Source: Heterocephalus glaber
Lineage: Eukaryota > Chordata > Mammalia > Rodentia > Bathyergidae
Assembly: GCF_000247695.1 (NCBI RefSeq)
Contig: NW_004624741.1
Location: 33,919,564 to 33,983,563 of the forward strand
Direction: 5' to 3'
DNA length: 64,000 nt
Position numbers and translations under genes: made by a program. How positions within the stretch are numbered: position 1 is the first letter of the stretch; every line of letters begins with the position of its first letter. Of the stretch, positions 24,800 through 36,200 are shown piece by piece. The notes under the pieces were generated by a model. The model was not told where the DNA came from, did no database searches, and saw only the letters and a list, made by a program, of their open reading frames with translations.

Positions 24800-25600
24800 A
24801 AGAAATTTATAACATTTAATACATATATTAGAAAAGAAAAATGAAGCTCATAGATATAAGCACCTATTTCAAGAAATTAGAACAGTAAGTTAAAATAAAT
24901 AAATAAATAAATAAATAAATAAAAGGAAGGCAATAACATAGAGCTGAAGTTATTTTATTGAATCATATAAAGACCAAAGCCAAAACCACAGTTCCTATAG
25001 ATCTTGAAAATATGAGGACAATTTAAACAACTTTACAGAGATAAATGAAAATTTATAGATGAAACTGACAAATTGCTATAAAAATGGAATCTCAATGTAA
25101 AACCTTCCAACAAAGAAAACTCTTGTCTCAGATTGTATATCTGCAGAATTATATCAACATTTAAAAAATAAATAGCCATGATCTGGAAATGAAATCTTCT
25201 AGAGAAATGTAAAATGAAGGACTACTTCCCAATTTTGTTCTTCACTACCATGTACTTGTGGCACAATAATCTGTGACAAACTCCACGAAGAAGAAAAATA
25301 ATGAGCCTTTTATTTTCATGAACAACAAATAGAGAATCCTGAAGAAAATATCAAGCTACTCCAGAATATATAAAAAGGATGTTACAACATGACCAAATCC
25401 TGTGAATTCAGGAATGCAAGTCTGTTTCTGGTTTTAAATCAATCATGCACTGTTCCACAATAACAAAGAGAATAAAAAAGAGAATCATGGACTTACCTCT
25501 ACAAATGTGAATATAATTAATACTAAGAAAATTAATGTAAATTCATACTGTTTCTAAAAGCATTTAACTACTGAGAAATACTGAGGAACTTTCTAGATAT
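24800..25600 (+). mobile_element. Old L1 ORF2 fragment, sense orientation
   Basis: Degraded ORF2 text on the + strand (gaagctcatagatataagca, gagataaatgaaaatttatag, ctccagaatatataaaaagg, ttcaggaatgcaag). No open frames remain. An (AAAT)n tract interrupts it at 24893-24922. Confidence 0.55.
24893..24922. repeat. (AAAT)n microsatellite
   Basis: About seven uninterrupted AAAT units within the degraded L1 sequence. Confidence 0.95.
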
Positions 25601-26446
25601 TGTATAACTGCAGAAAACCTTTAGCAAGCACATATTTGATCATGAAATTATGAAAAATTCTCTCTGTGACAGAAAACCCACACAACACATGTTCTCCTTT
25701 CTCTGCATCCCTGCCAAGGAAATAAGGCAATAAAAGGGTTAAGAAGTATAAAGATGAGAAAAGCACAAATGATACTGTGACAGGCCACATAACCAGGTTT
25801 GTACAACATTGAAAGTCAACAATTAACATTAATATTTCCAGGAATATTGTTGGAAATAATTCACTGTGTTTAAGGTAATTTTACATTACAGAAATAAACA
25901 GAAAAACACTAAGCAGTGGAACTGGGTGAGGATGAGACTGAAGATAGGGCTGACAGAGTCAGGGCACTGCCTCAGTGGGTGGGCCAGGGCTCAGGAGAAT
26001 GGGGCCTCATGGGGAAAGGGGGAGCAGCAAACACATTGCAAATCACAGGAGCTGTGTCTCCAACACTGGGTTAGCGAGTCATACATATGGAAATGGGAAA
26101 TGCTGGAAGAAGTCCAGCGGCTGAGTTGCAATGGGAAGTATCAGTGTGAATTCAGTTGTTAATACCAGCAGAAAATAAAGCAATAGACACAGATGTGGCT
26201 GTGTACAAGACTTTACAGAGGGCTTAAACCCATTCTGCACAATCAAAATCTGATCCAGAAAAGAGGAGAGGAGACACATCCCAGTTCATTTTATGAGATC
26301 AACGTTACTAGAATACAGAAACAAGAAAAAACACAACCTAAAGCCTGATGTGGTGGCACACACCTTCCTTTCAATTTTTTTCAAAATTGGCTAATGGTGA
26401 TCTCTACCTATCACTGTTGTCTTCAGACAAATCATATGAGTGCAAC
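25601..26446. other. Upstream region of OR2L pseudogene A; B1 fragment near 26338
   Basis: No coding frame is recognised. Bases 26338-26366 read aagcctgatgtggtggcaca, the typical start of a 7SL-derived B1 SINE, cut off after about 29 bases. OR genes usually have an untranslated exon a few kb upstream, but I cannot point to one here. Confidence 0.5.
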
Positions 26447-27450
26447 ATGGAAAATTGCAAGGAGAACTCTATTGACTTCTTCCTCATGAGCCTGTTCCCC
26501 CCATCAAGCCTTGGCCTTTTCCTCTTCACTCTCACCATCCCCACCTTTCTGTTGACCCTATTTGGCAAACTGTGCATGGTCCTGCTCATCCTCCTGGACA
26601 GCCAGCTCCCAACACCTATGTACTTCCTGCTCAGCCAGCTCTCTCTCATGGACCTCATAGACTTCATTTATATTTGCACCACTGTGCCCAAGATGGATTT
26701 CAGTTTCCTATTTGGAAACAAGTCCATCTCCTTCATTGTGTGTGGGGTTCAGTGTTACATCTTTGTGACCTTAGCTGGTTCAGAAGGGCTGATTCTGATG
26801 TCTATGCCCTATGACCATTATGTGGTTATTTGCTTCCCTCTGCACTATCCCATCCCTATGAATAGAAGAGTATGTGGGCTGATGATCCTGGGATCCTGGG
26901 CAATGGGTGCTGTGAACTCCTGGGCTCACACAGTCTATGTCCTCCATATCCCTTACTGCAGGTCCATGGCCATCAATCATTTCTTCTGTGATATTCCAGC
27001 CATGGTGACTCTGGCCTGTGGGGATGCCTGGGTCTATGAGTACACTGTGTTCGTGAGCACCAACCTCTTTCTTGTGCTTCCTTTCCTGGGTATTCTATGT
27101 TCCTGTGGTTGAGTACTTCTCCTGTCTACAGCATGCACTCCTAGGAAGGTAGGAAGAAGGCCTATTCCACCTGCAGCTCCCACCTCAATGTGATGAATTC
27201 CTGCTATGCATCATTTGCCTACACTTACCTCCACCCAAGGTCCTTCCAGTCTCCAGAGTTGGACAAGGTTCTGGCTGTGTTCTACATCTTTCACACCCCA
27301 GTGCTCAACCCTGTGATCTCTAGCCCGAGGAACAAGGAGGCGCTGGGGGCCCTGAGGAAAGTGACTCAGAACATCTGCTCTATGAAAGTGTATGCAAATT
27401 TCTGCCCCAGGACTCAGGTGCATGTTGATGCTATAATGTACAGACATTAA
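26447..27450 (+). pseudogene. OR2L-like odorant receptor pseudogene A
   Basis: Nearly full-length family-2 OR, closest in style to the OR2L2/OR2L3/OR2L8 group. It starts MENCKENSIDFFLMSLFPPS and keeps TPMYFLLSQLSLMDL (TM2), HIPYCRSMAINHFFCDIPAM (loop 2) and, in the second frame, GRKKAYSTCSSHL. Defects: a TGA at 27110-27112 at the end of TM5, a 1-base loss near 27125, a TAG at 27142-27144, and DRY changed to DHY in MPYDHYVVICFPLHYP. The TM7 motif reads NPVISSPRN instead of NPVIYSLRN. Three extra residues lie after SLMDL. The family stop after ICSMK is lost, and the frame runs on to 27450. It is nonfunctional. It is on the + strand, unlike the three other OR2L loci. Confidence 0.93.
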
Positions 27451-28990
27451 AATGTTATTTTATATCTGAAATTTAGAAAAAATTTAGAAGGCAAATTTAG
27501 AAAATTTAGAAAGTAAAAAATTACTCATATCTGGAAAAATGCTTTACAGACATGAATAACTATACATAAACATTTTGTAGTGCATTTCCTACCAATTTAG
27601 AATGTATTTAATTTCTGCTAATCTGTTTTTAATGAGGATTATTTTTTAAATTAAAACCAAATTATCTATCTGGAATTGCATATTGTATAATAATTTTACT
27701 ATGGTCACCTTGAAAACTTTTTCAATTTTTTTACTTTTTATACCAACAATGAAAAAAGTGTGTTCTGAATGAGAATACCTAATCAGATGCCATATGATTT
27801 CTCTTTTTCTGTCATTATTTTATAACATTAACTATTTTGTACTAGGCCTTCTCCTTCCATGTTAGTAGAGTGATTTATTTGAGACCTTATGAGAGACTGT
27901 GAAGTCCTTGCTCTGGATGTCAGTTGACAAATCTATGCTGCTTTTAGTAGAAAGAATCCTAAGGGAGGAACAAATGAGAGCCCTGGGAGTTGCCAACACA
28001 TATCAGAGATAATGACAGTCCATTATAAGATGAACATGTCAATTTTTTAATCTAGGGGGCAGGAATTAGGAATAAAAATCCACCCTGCCATCCTCCCCAT
28101 GCCCAGCACACTCTACTGATACCCACGCAGCCACTGCTGCATATATATTAGACAATGTCTGCCCAAGCAGGTTTGGTTTTCCACATGCTGTTTGTCTGGT
28201 CTCTATGAAAATGGATTACAGAAATACATCTGTGAACAGGTTTTATTCGCTGACATTACTTCCTTATCATTTCCTTAACCAGGTCTGACCATGACATTCT
28301 GTAAAATGTTTCAGCATAGGGCACTTCCTCCACAGAGTGCTACTACTGTCCAGCAATAAGACCAGAAAAATGTTACTCTGGAGCGGTAGCAGAGAAGGGA
28401 AGTGCAAAGTCCCCAAGGAATTTGGAAGATAAATGATAAACTTAAAATATGAAGCCATCCTGTTGAAATAGCACAATGTATCAGTAAAGGACTGATATAT
28501 AAAGAGTATTGTCTTCCAAATTACTAGTTATATATTAGAATTGCAAACAACATTTTGCTATTCTCAATATATATATATATAAAATAACTAGTAACATTTT
28601 ATCATGTGGTAGGTTTATTGATTTTAAGACCTGTGTGGCTTATTTTCCTCCAAATTTACTTATCAGATAAAACAAAGTTTTACTTTGAGCACCTTCAGTT
28701 TCAGTCTGTAAAACTGAAAGTGGAATCTCATTATTAGAACATGTGATGACATTATTAATATAAGAGAGTTTAATACATGGATCATGGTGATTGTGTTTCT
28801 GGAGGTTTAAGCAATGTGTTCAGCTGCCGAAACACAGGGATAAGTTCTATTATGTACCTATGGAAACACAATATCTGGAGCTGTTCATTCTTGTGGAGAA
28901 TTTTTTTTTGAGCGAGAGTCACCAAAAATGTGACTCTACGTAAATCATTTTCCTTTTATCTTGAACTTAAATTTAAACATTTGTGTATAA
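27451..28990. other. Intergenic; no gene recognised
   Basis: AT-rich sequence with a short AT run at 28569-28582. No frame of note, and no similarity to the 3' flanks of the other OR2L loci that I can follow. Confidence 0.5.
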
Positions 28991-29082
28991 CTGTATCTTT
29001 TTCTAAGTTGATGGGAATCCAACCCAAGTTCTGGTACATGCTAGGCAAGTTTTCTACCACTGAGCTTTACCCCAGGCCAAAG
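28991..29082 (-). mobile_element. ID-like SINE, older, reverse orientation
   Basis: The body on the minus strand contains agctcagtggtagaaaactt and ttgggttggattcccatc, the A- and B-box regions of an ID-type element with the older tgcctagcatgta middle. A perfect 11-bp target duplication, tttgtgtataa, lies at 28980-28990 and 29083-29093. Confidence 0.8.
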
Positions 29083-29093
29083 TTTGTGTATAA

Positions 29094-32000
29094 TTTTATT
29101 AATAAACATTTTGCTTATTGTATCCATATTTGTGGTAACTTGTGAATTTTGTTTAAAAAACAACCCATTTTGGAGACAAGCTTCGAATCTCATTTATGTT
29201 TTCTCGCATTTTATATTAAAGTTAAAGGAAATTCATTTAAAATTTTTCTCACTTTTTGGTAATTGGTTTATGGGTCTCTTCCTAATAAATTAATGTTTTG
29301 CATATGAAATGATCATTAGTTTTAAATTTCCAAATGTTAAAAGATATTTCAATTATCTGTCTAGTCTTGGCCTACTGATGTTCTCTTTAGCATGCTATAA
29401 CAATTTTTAAGGCCATACATTCTGAAAGTAATAAATTCTTACAAATGCCTGTTACTTTTTCTTACAATGACCATAAATAAAAATATATTTTGTAATAGTT
29501 TATTGATCATGTGTCATCCCTAAACTCCCAGTTATTTCAAGACGGGCAGTGAATGCTGTGCAGAGTTCACAGAGGTCAGCTCAGAGAATCCACTTCCATG
29601 GCTGCTCAGCACTTCTCCAGTGAGGGCTCTGCCCTCTCACCAGGAAAGACCTATATTCAACCCTGCATCCCACCTGTGGTTGCTGTTGCCATCACTACAC
29701 TGATGCAAGCCCTGGCTGACCCAATCTCTCTCTGGGGATGCCATGGTGCCAGGCTCTTCCAGGATAAATGTATGTGCACATGAAGAGGACACACCAGTTT
29801 CTGGTGTATTTTCTATTCCTCTTGAGAATAAATGTGGAACTCTGCTGTTGGACCAAAAGTATGCCAATTCTTTCACACTGCATAGTCTTCTGGTTTCCTG
29901 TCTGCTCTATGACACAATTATTAAGAATTTCAGTATGCTGAGAGCAGATTCTAACTGAACACTTCACCTTTTGAGTGTTTCACCCTGGGCAAGTGCACAG
30001 GTCACATGACATGAGGCCAGGTCTCTAAATGAGAGGATGCCTGTCTAGGAAGGGAAGGATGACATACAAACATGGGAAATGAAGAAGAATTCAGATGTCA
30101 AAATCCTAAATTTCCCATCATGGTGTTAAAATACAGGACATCTGGGTGTGATTTTGAGGTCATAAGGACGATTTTATTTTATTTTAACAACCCCACATGT
30201 GGGGTTGTTAGATTGACTTTATTTGACTGTGTGATTCAGAAGCCTTTGGAACTGGTTTGCAGGAAGAAATAGGAAAGGTTTGCATGCATAGGCTCCAGAA
30301 GACCTAGAATGCTGTGAGCGATATTTGATGTATGATGCTGGTCAGAGCTCAGAAGTTGAGAATGCTGATAAACAACACACACGGTACAGATCAGGCTGAG
30401 GATTTTTCAGATGGAAACAAGGACTCCAGTGGAAGTTAGAGAAGAGGCCATGTTGTTACTCTTTGGCAAAAAAAAAATTGTATATTTTTCCCATGTATTG
30501 AGACCCTGAGGGAGACTGGGGTTAAAGATTGTGGACTATGTAATCAAAAGGAGAAAATTTCAAGGCATTCTACCATTAAGGCTGTGGCATCAGTACTGCT
30601 GGCTACTCTCAGCCCAAAGAATAGTGAGAATCAGGACCAAAAAACAGAGAATAATGATGTGAGGCTTGGGCAGAAAGGAAATGCTTATAAAGCTGAGGCA
30701 AAGGCAGTGTGATTTCTAAAAAAAGAAGCCAAGTGTTCAGCATCAAAAATAGGAAAGATGGCTTGAGGTCATCTCAGAAATTCGGCAGACATTTCCCACT
30801 GTAGGTTCAAGGGTGGAAAAAGTGAACTCCTTTGAAAGACTTACCTTTGAAAGGAAAATATCAGGATGTACTGCTCACTAGAACAGCACATCCTAGTAAA
30901 GTATTGCACCAAGATCAGCCATTCAGGCACTTGAAACTGCTGAATCCATGGTCCAAATGGGAGCAAATACAGGTGAAGATGTGAGCAGATCTTTGTGCCA
31001 TCCACATTGCCCTGATTTTCAGGAGCTCTGAATGCAAGAGGTGTTGAATCACAGAGGCTTCCACTAAGATTTCAGAAGAAGACTCTGGAACTCCTGTCTT
31101 ACCACAGCTTGCCCTGCATGGTAGACATGCACCTATAAAATTGAGTGATTGCTCTGTTGAATTTTGTTCTTACTTGGTTTGATTATTGTATCTTCCTGTT
31201 CCCCCCTTTGAGAGTAGATATGTTTACTCCGTGATGTTGCTGATGGCAATTATATATTTTTTTCACATTTTGCAGAGCTGCCTTGAGGCTCATCAGAGAA
31301 TTGGGCTTGGGGTTTTGAAAAATGCTGACATTTTGAGACTTTGAGGAATAGATTATTTGCATTTCTGGTTGTATACTTGATAGGTAGAATTATAAACTTG
31401 TGATTGTCTATTTGGACAATAAATGTAGTTTAATATATGTCCAGACTTGTGTTTAAGATGTTATTCGGAGTTGTGAACATCAGTGGTCTATGAAACACCT
31501 CACAGATTAGTGAAGCTCACTCCCAGTTGTGTCCAGGTGGATGAGGGAGGTGACCTTGGGTAGTATATAAGGTCCCTCCACTATTTTCCTCTCCCACCAT
31601 TCCAGTGTCTGCTTTCATTCCTCAAGACAATCTGTCCACACAATGTACAGTCAAATGGTGGTTGACTGCATGTCATTATCCATATCAGGACACTCTCATG
31701 GGTCACTTTCAACTCAGCAGTGCAAGTATGAACCTAAATCTCAGCATCAACTGTCTCCCTTTTCTTATGTTCTGGTTTGATCCATGCTGTTGCTGTTTCT
31801 CGGCCTCCATGATGTGAGCAGTTTTGCTCTAATCATTTACTTTGCAACACAGTAGTCACTGGCTACATGTGGATTTTCATATTTGATATGTGTACAGTAC
31901 AGCTTTTAATGTATTCCAAGAAGAAAAATACACAAGAATGATGAAATAGAATAAAAGAATATATGAGCAAAATATTAATTCCACATCAATTATATAGAAA

Positions 32001-32306
32001 TCATAATGTCAATATACCCATACTCTTACATAAGAATGCTATGTGCACAAACATGATATATTTAATTATAATTGTATATAACATTAAAAGAATTTTAATA
32101 TCAATATGATTACCATATCATTTTGAAAAAAATTACTACAGTATTATAGAGTAACATATTTGAATTAACGCTGGGTTTTAATGTGTGCTAAAGATTTTAA
32201 GTCACACAGGTGCATCCTACCATGTTTCTATCAGATGTCACTCTTCCACAGTGTTCAGCTAGGCAAAAAAATGAGAAGTAGAGTAAGCAAAGTGGGGCCT
32301 GCAGAA
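29094..32306. other. Intergenic between OR2L loci; no gene recognised
   Basis: No frame resembles a known protein. A perfect palindrome lies at 30185-30210 (listed separately). The last ~400 bases, 31880-32300, are very AT-rich and would hold the 3' end of the receptor transcript from the minus strand. Confidence 0.5.
30185..30210. repeat. 26-bp perfect palindrome centred on CACATGTG
   Basis: The inverted repeat has no spacer: taacaaccccaca followed directly by its reverse complement. The centre lies between 30197 and 30198 and contains the E-box-like word CACATGTG. It stands alone in unique-looking sequence. I cannot tell whether it binds a protein, forms a cruciform or is a chance structure. 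Confidence 0.85.
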
Positions 32307-33254
32307 TCATTTCTTCTTGGAAGACAATATCCCAAACACTCTCTCCAGGGCCCCCAGCACCTCCTTGTTCCTCAGGCTGTAGATAATGGGGTTCAGCATA
32401 GGGGTGAGGATGGTATAGAAAACTGCCAGGATCTTGTCTTCTGCTGGGGAACGGAGAATCCTGGGCCAAAAATAGGTGTAAACAAAAAGAGCATAGTAAA
32501 AGGTCACCACTGTTAAATGTGTGGAGCATGTGGTGAAGGCCTTTTTCCTTCCCTCTTTGGAGCGCATATGGAAGACAGAAAAAAGGACCCGTCCATAGGA
32601 AGCAGTGATGCCAAGGAAAGGGAGAAGGAGGAACAGGCTGGTGCTCACAAAAACCATGTACTCATAGACCCAGGTGTCCACACAGGCCAGGGGCAGCATG
32701 GCTGGGACATCACAGAAGAAGTGATTGATGGCCCTGGGGAAGTGATTGATGCAGTAGGGAAGATGAAGGGTGTAGACTGTGTGTGCCAGGGAATTGATGG
32801 AGACAAATGTCCAAGATCCTGCAATCATCTTTGCACACACACTTTTGCTCATGCGGATGGCATAATGGAGGGGGTGGCAGATGGCTACAAATCGGTCATA
32901 AGCCATGGAGGCCAGGAGTAGCCCTTCAGAGCATGCCATGGTCAGGAAGCAGAAACTCTGCACCCCACACCCCGGCAAGGAGATGCTCTTCTGACCAGAG
33001 AGGAAATTGACCACCATGTTGGGGACAGTGGTAGAGATGTACATCAGGTCCATGAGGGACAGCTGGCTTAGGAGAAGGTACATGGGCATATGTAGCCGGA
33101 CATCCACACGTATGAAGTGAATCATGGCTGAATTACCCATGAAAGCAAGGCAGAATACAAACATGATAAGCAACAAGAGAAGTAGGCCAGTGTGATTAGG
33201 AGGAATCAGCCCTAACAAAATAAAATCATGTGAAGTTTGGTTCCATTTATCCAT
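32307..33254 (-). CDS. Odorant receptor, OR2L13-like, intact
   Basis: Intact single-exon seven-transmembrane odorant receptor of 315 residues, a normal length for class II ORs. I start at Met-20 of the longer open frame (33254) because MDKWNQTSHDFILLGLIPPN fits the family start, with an N-glycosylation site at Asn-5. Landmarks: GN 40-41 (TM1), MPMYLLLSQLSLMDL 56-70 (TM2), Cys-96 for the conserved disulphide, MAYDRFVAIC 117-126 (DRY reads DRF), loop-2 cysteines 168, 181 and 191, SYG 219-221 (TM5), KAFTTCSTHLTVV 238-250 (TM6) and PMLNPIIYSLRN 285-296 (TM7). The family couples to Golf in olfactory neurons; the ligand is unknown. Loop 2 has a short in-frame repeat (INHF 169-172 and 176-179), so it is three residues longer than in its relatives. 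OR2L13 is the nearest human relative from recall; orthology is not proven. Confidence 0.96.
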   Translation of the reverse strand: MDKWNQTSHDFILLGLIPPNHTGLLLLLLIMFVFCLAFMGNSAMIHFIRVDVRLHMPMYLLLSQLSLMDLMYISTTVPNMVVNFLSGQKSISLPGCGVQSFCFLTMACSEGLLLASMAYDRFVAICHPLHYAIRMSKSVCAKMIAGSWTFVSINSLAHTVYTLHLPYCINHFPRAINHFFCDVPAMLPLACVDTWVYEYMVFVSTSLFLLLPFLGITASYGRVLFSVFHMRSKEGRKKAFTTCSTHLTVVTFYYALFVYTYFWPRILRSPAEDKILAVFYTILTPMLNPIIYSLRNKEVLGALERVFGILSSKKK

Positions 33255-36200
33255 GAAAATATTCTTCTTTAAATTCCTTGAAAGAAAAATAAAAATACAA
33301 CCACTAAGCATAATTAGGAAATTAAACAGAAGACTAGAATTTAAAGAGAATGTATTTTACTAATATTTGAGTGGAATGAATTATTTTTCCTCCAACACTA
33401 TGCTGTTTATTAATTTGAACTTAATATCTGAATTAAAAGTTTGTTTTCTGATTGTTTCTGGTAATCATCAGAAAAAAAATGTATATATACATATTATAAA
33501 CTCTAGAACCATGGGCAGTGATCATCAATTATAGGCCTTCCTTCCTTCCTGGATGACTCTTGGCTGACCAACTACTCAGCATCACTAGAAAGTCACAGAG
33601 ATCGAGGAATGGTAATTCCTAGTCACTTCAATTCAGCATGGTGTATCTACAATAGCAACTCACATGTGTGACTCAGAATCTTTCAGTGTACAGAAATTCT
33701 GAGCTGTCAGTATCTTGTTCTCCTTTACTTTTAAAAATTCCTTGTGTTTCCCATTCCCTTGACCAGAGCTTGATTTCAATCTGTCAACATTCTTTAAAGA
33801 CTGTCTTCTGAACTTCATGAAGTGTATGAAATGCATCCATGACCAAATTCTGTCCTTGATCTGTCAATATATTCTATGTGCTATGAGATCAGCCCTACTT
33901 TTAGCATATTATTTCAATATGCTGTCATTCCAAATGATGTTTCTATTTTTGAACCCCTAAAATCTCAAATTTATTTGCAAAAATTTGCATGTATGGTTTT
34001 CTTATTTTATGTAAGAAAGTTATACCTGATGAGGGTGATACATTTCATACCATGTATTTTTATTCATTTTTTCACAGCTTCAAACTATAAGTACGGTGGA
34101 AATATGACATGAACATGGGGATTAAATAAAATACAGGCCACTTTTCCTTATATGTTTATATAGGAATCCTAGTGATCTATAACATGTGTATGCTGTTCTA
34201 TCCATGACTTCATTTGTTATCATCCTTCCACACCACAGATTCTGCAAATTTTGACATAAATAGCTTCTTTTCACAAGTATTTAGAGTATTATTCACTAAC
34301 GGAAAGAAAATTTTCTGAATTACAGTTAGGGCTGGAATGAGACTTGCCCCTGTGTGATGGCTTATGTTTCCAGGATTTCTAGTAATTCCTGGCTGAATGC
34401 ATTCTGTTCCAGTTGTGTGATTGCTATGCTTCTGCAAAGATCACATCTGATTCTCTACATCTGTCTAGGTCTCTGTCTGTGGACACAGGAGTGCTGTGCC
34501 TGTTCTGCTCGGCACATATCTGCACATGTGGAGGCAAGAGTCATGCACATGGGAAAGCTGCTCAACTAGAAAGGGAAGGATGAGCAGTAGCACACTCTTG
34601 ATGCATAATTCTCCTACTCAGATCTAATTAGTTCAATTGAAACACAGTAATCATAAATAATTTAGAGTAACATAATTTTGGATAATTTTTCACTTTTCTA
34701 TGCTCCAGGTTTTCTTGGGAACTTTTGTCTGTAACTTAATTCCTGGTATCCTCTCTTTCCCGTTCTTCCACCTCAATGCTGGCAATCCTTTCACTCTCTC
34801 CCCATGCATGCACCAACCCTTGCAGCCTGGGTTTTCCTTCTCCTCTGATCCCACCTCAGTCTGAGGTTTCATGCTGAGTACACATATGCTCTGCTCTCCA
34901 GAGGAAAAACTGATGTCACCCACATCCTTCCCAGGACATTGATTTAGGGAGGAATAGGGCATTAATGATTTTTCAACAGGAAAAATAGGGAAAGAATAGT
35001 TTGCTCCAATTACATAGTTCTAATAATGTGAATCAGCTGTTATTTCATATATCTTTACTAATTATGCACCCATGTGTGCAATAAAGTTCTACAGGAAAAT
35101 GGAGATGTGTCTTTATTGCTGCTTAATACAAAAAGCGCTGCCACTGAAAAGCACATGATCAGAGAGCTGACAGTCACATGATCCCATGAGATGTCTAAGC
35201 TAGCTGAGGTTATAGGCATCCTCTGCTTCCTACCATATTTTAGAAATAAAACTCATGATCTGATGGATGAAAATAAAACATAGGAACACCATCATCATGA
35301 CACCTTTATCCCTTCAAATTGTATTCAGTGTTTGTTTCATTGTAGCTCTACTAGATATTAACATACTGTATAACTAAAGTGCCAAGTGCATATGATGTGC
35401 TGTTAAAATTTATTCAGTAACTCAGAAGATACAACAAAATGTTCAGATGTACAGTGCCATGTTGTGTGGTCATTAGGACCAAAAAGGACACTGGTGGTAG
35501 GGGGAGAGAGGTGTTGGAGGAAGTCTCCCTAATGGCCACTATGTGGCATTGCTTCTGAGTCTGAGTTGGCTTATGACACATTCTACTCAGAGAGAATAGC
35601 AAGAGGGAAGTCATGGAGCAGCCTTTTCTGGGCACGAGGACAACAGCAATGAGGGGAGGAGCGTGTGTTTTGTGTGGGAGGAGCATGTGTTTTGTGTGGG
35701 AGGAAGTAAAGCCTTGGAACTTGACCCAGGTATGATGAGAATGCAATGGTGTGCCATGGTCCTGAGCCTGTTTCCAGACCTCACACAGGACACTCAGGTC
35801 AGTGGGGAGAGCTGTGGAGGGGTGCATGGAGAGGCACACTCAGCAGACAGAAAGAGCAGCTGGAGATCACTCTGGATTAAAAGGCAAAAATGATCATGCA
35901 TCCCAGGCCCCTAATGCTGAGGTCTGTGCACATGAGAACAGCCAGCTTCCTATGAGGCAGTGGTGATATCCCATGATCATTCTCTCTCTTCTCCCTTGCA
36001 CAGTGATGCCTGCATGGGAAGCTCGCAACAAATCTACTGATGAGGCAAACCAAATATTAGCCTCAGGAAACCTTAGCGTGACAGTTTAAACTAGCAAGCC
36101 ATGACAGTACAGGATCAGAAATCAAACTTTAGCATAATTGCCCTGAAAGTTTTGGATTTAGAATTGGGATAATTTCTGTATTTCCTTTTTTGATATAAAT

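Noticed and set aside
32181..33010. Several + strand open frames of 67-134 codons
   Set aside because: They lie opposite the intact OR gene and are shadows of its codon pattern.
35656..35702. Short tandem repeat of about 31 bases (gaggagcrtgtgttttgtgt)
   Set aside because: Only about one and a half copies; no more than a local slippage event.
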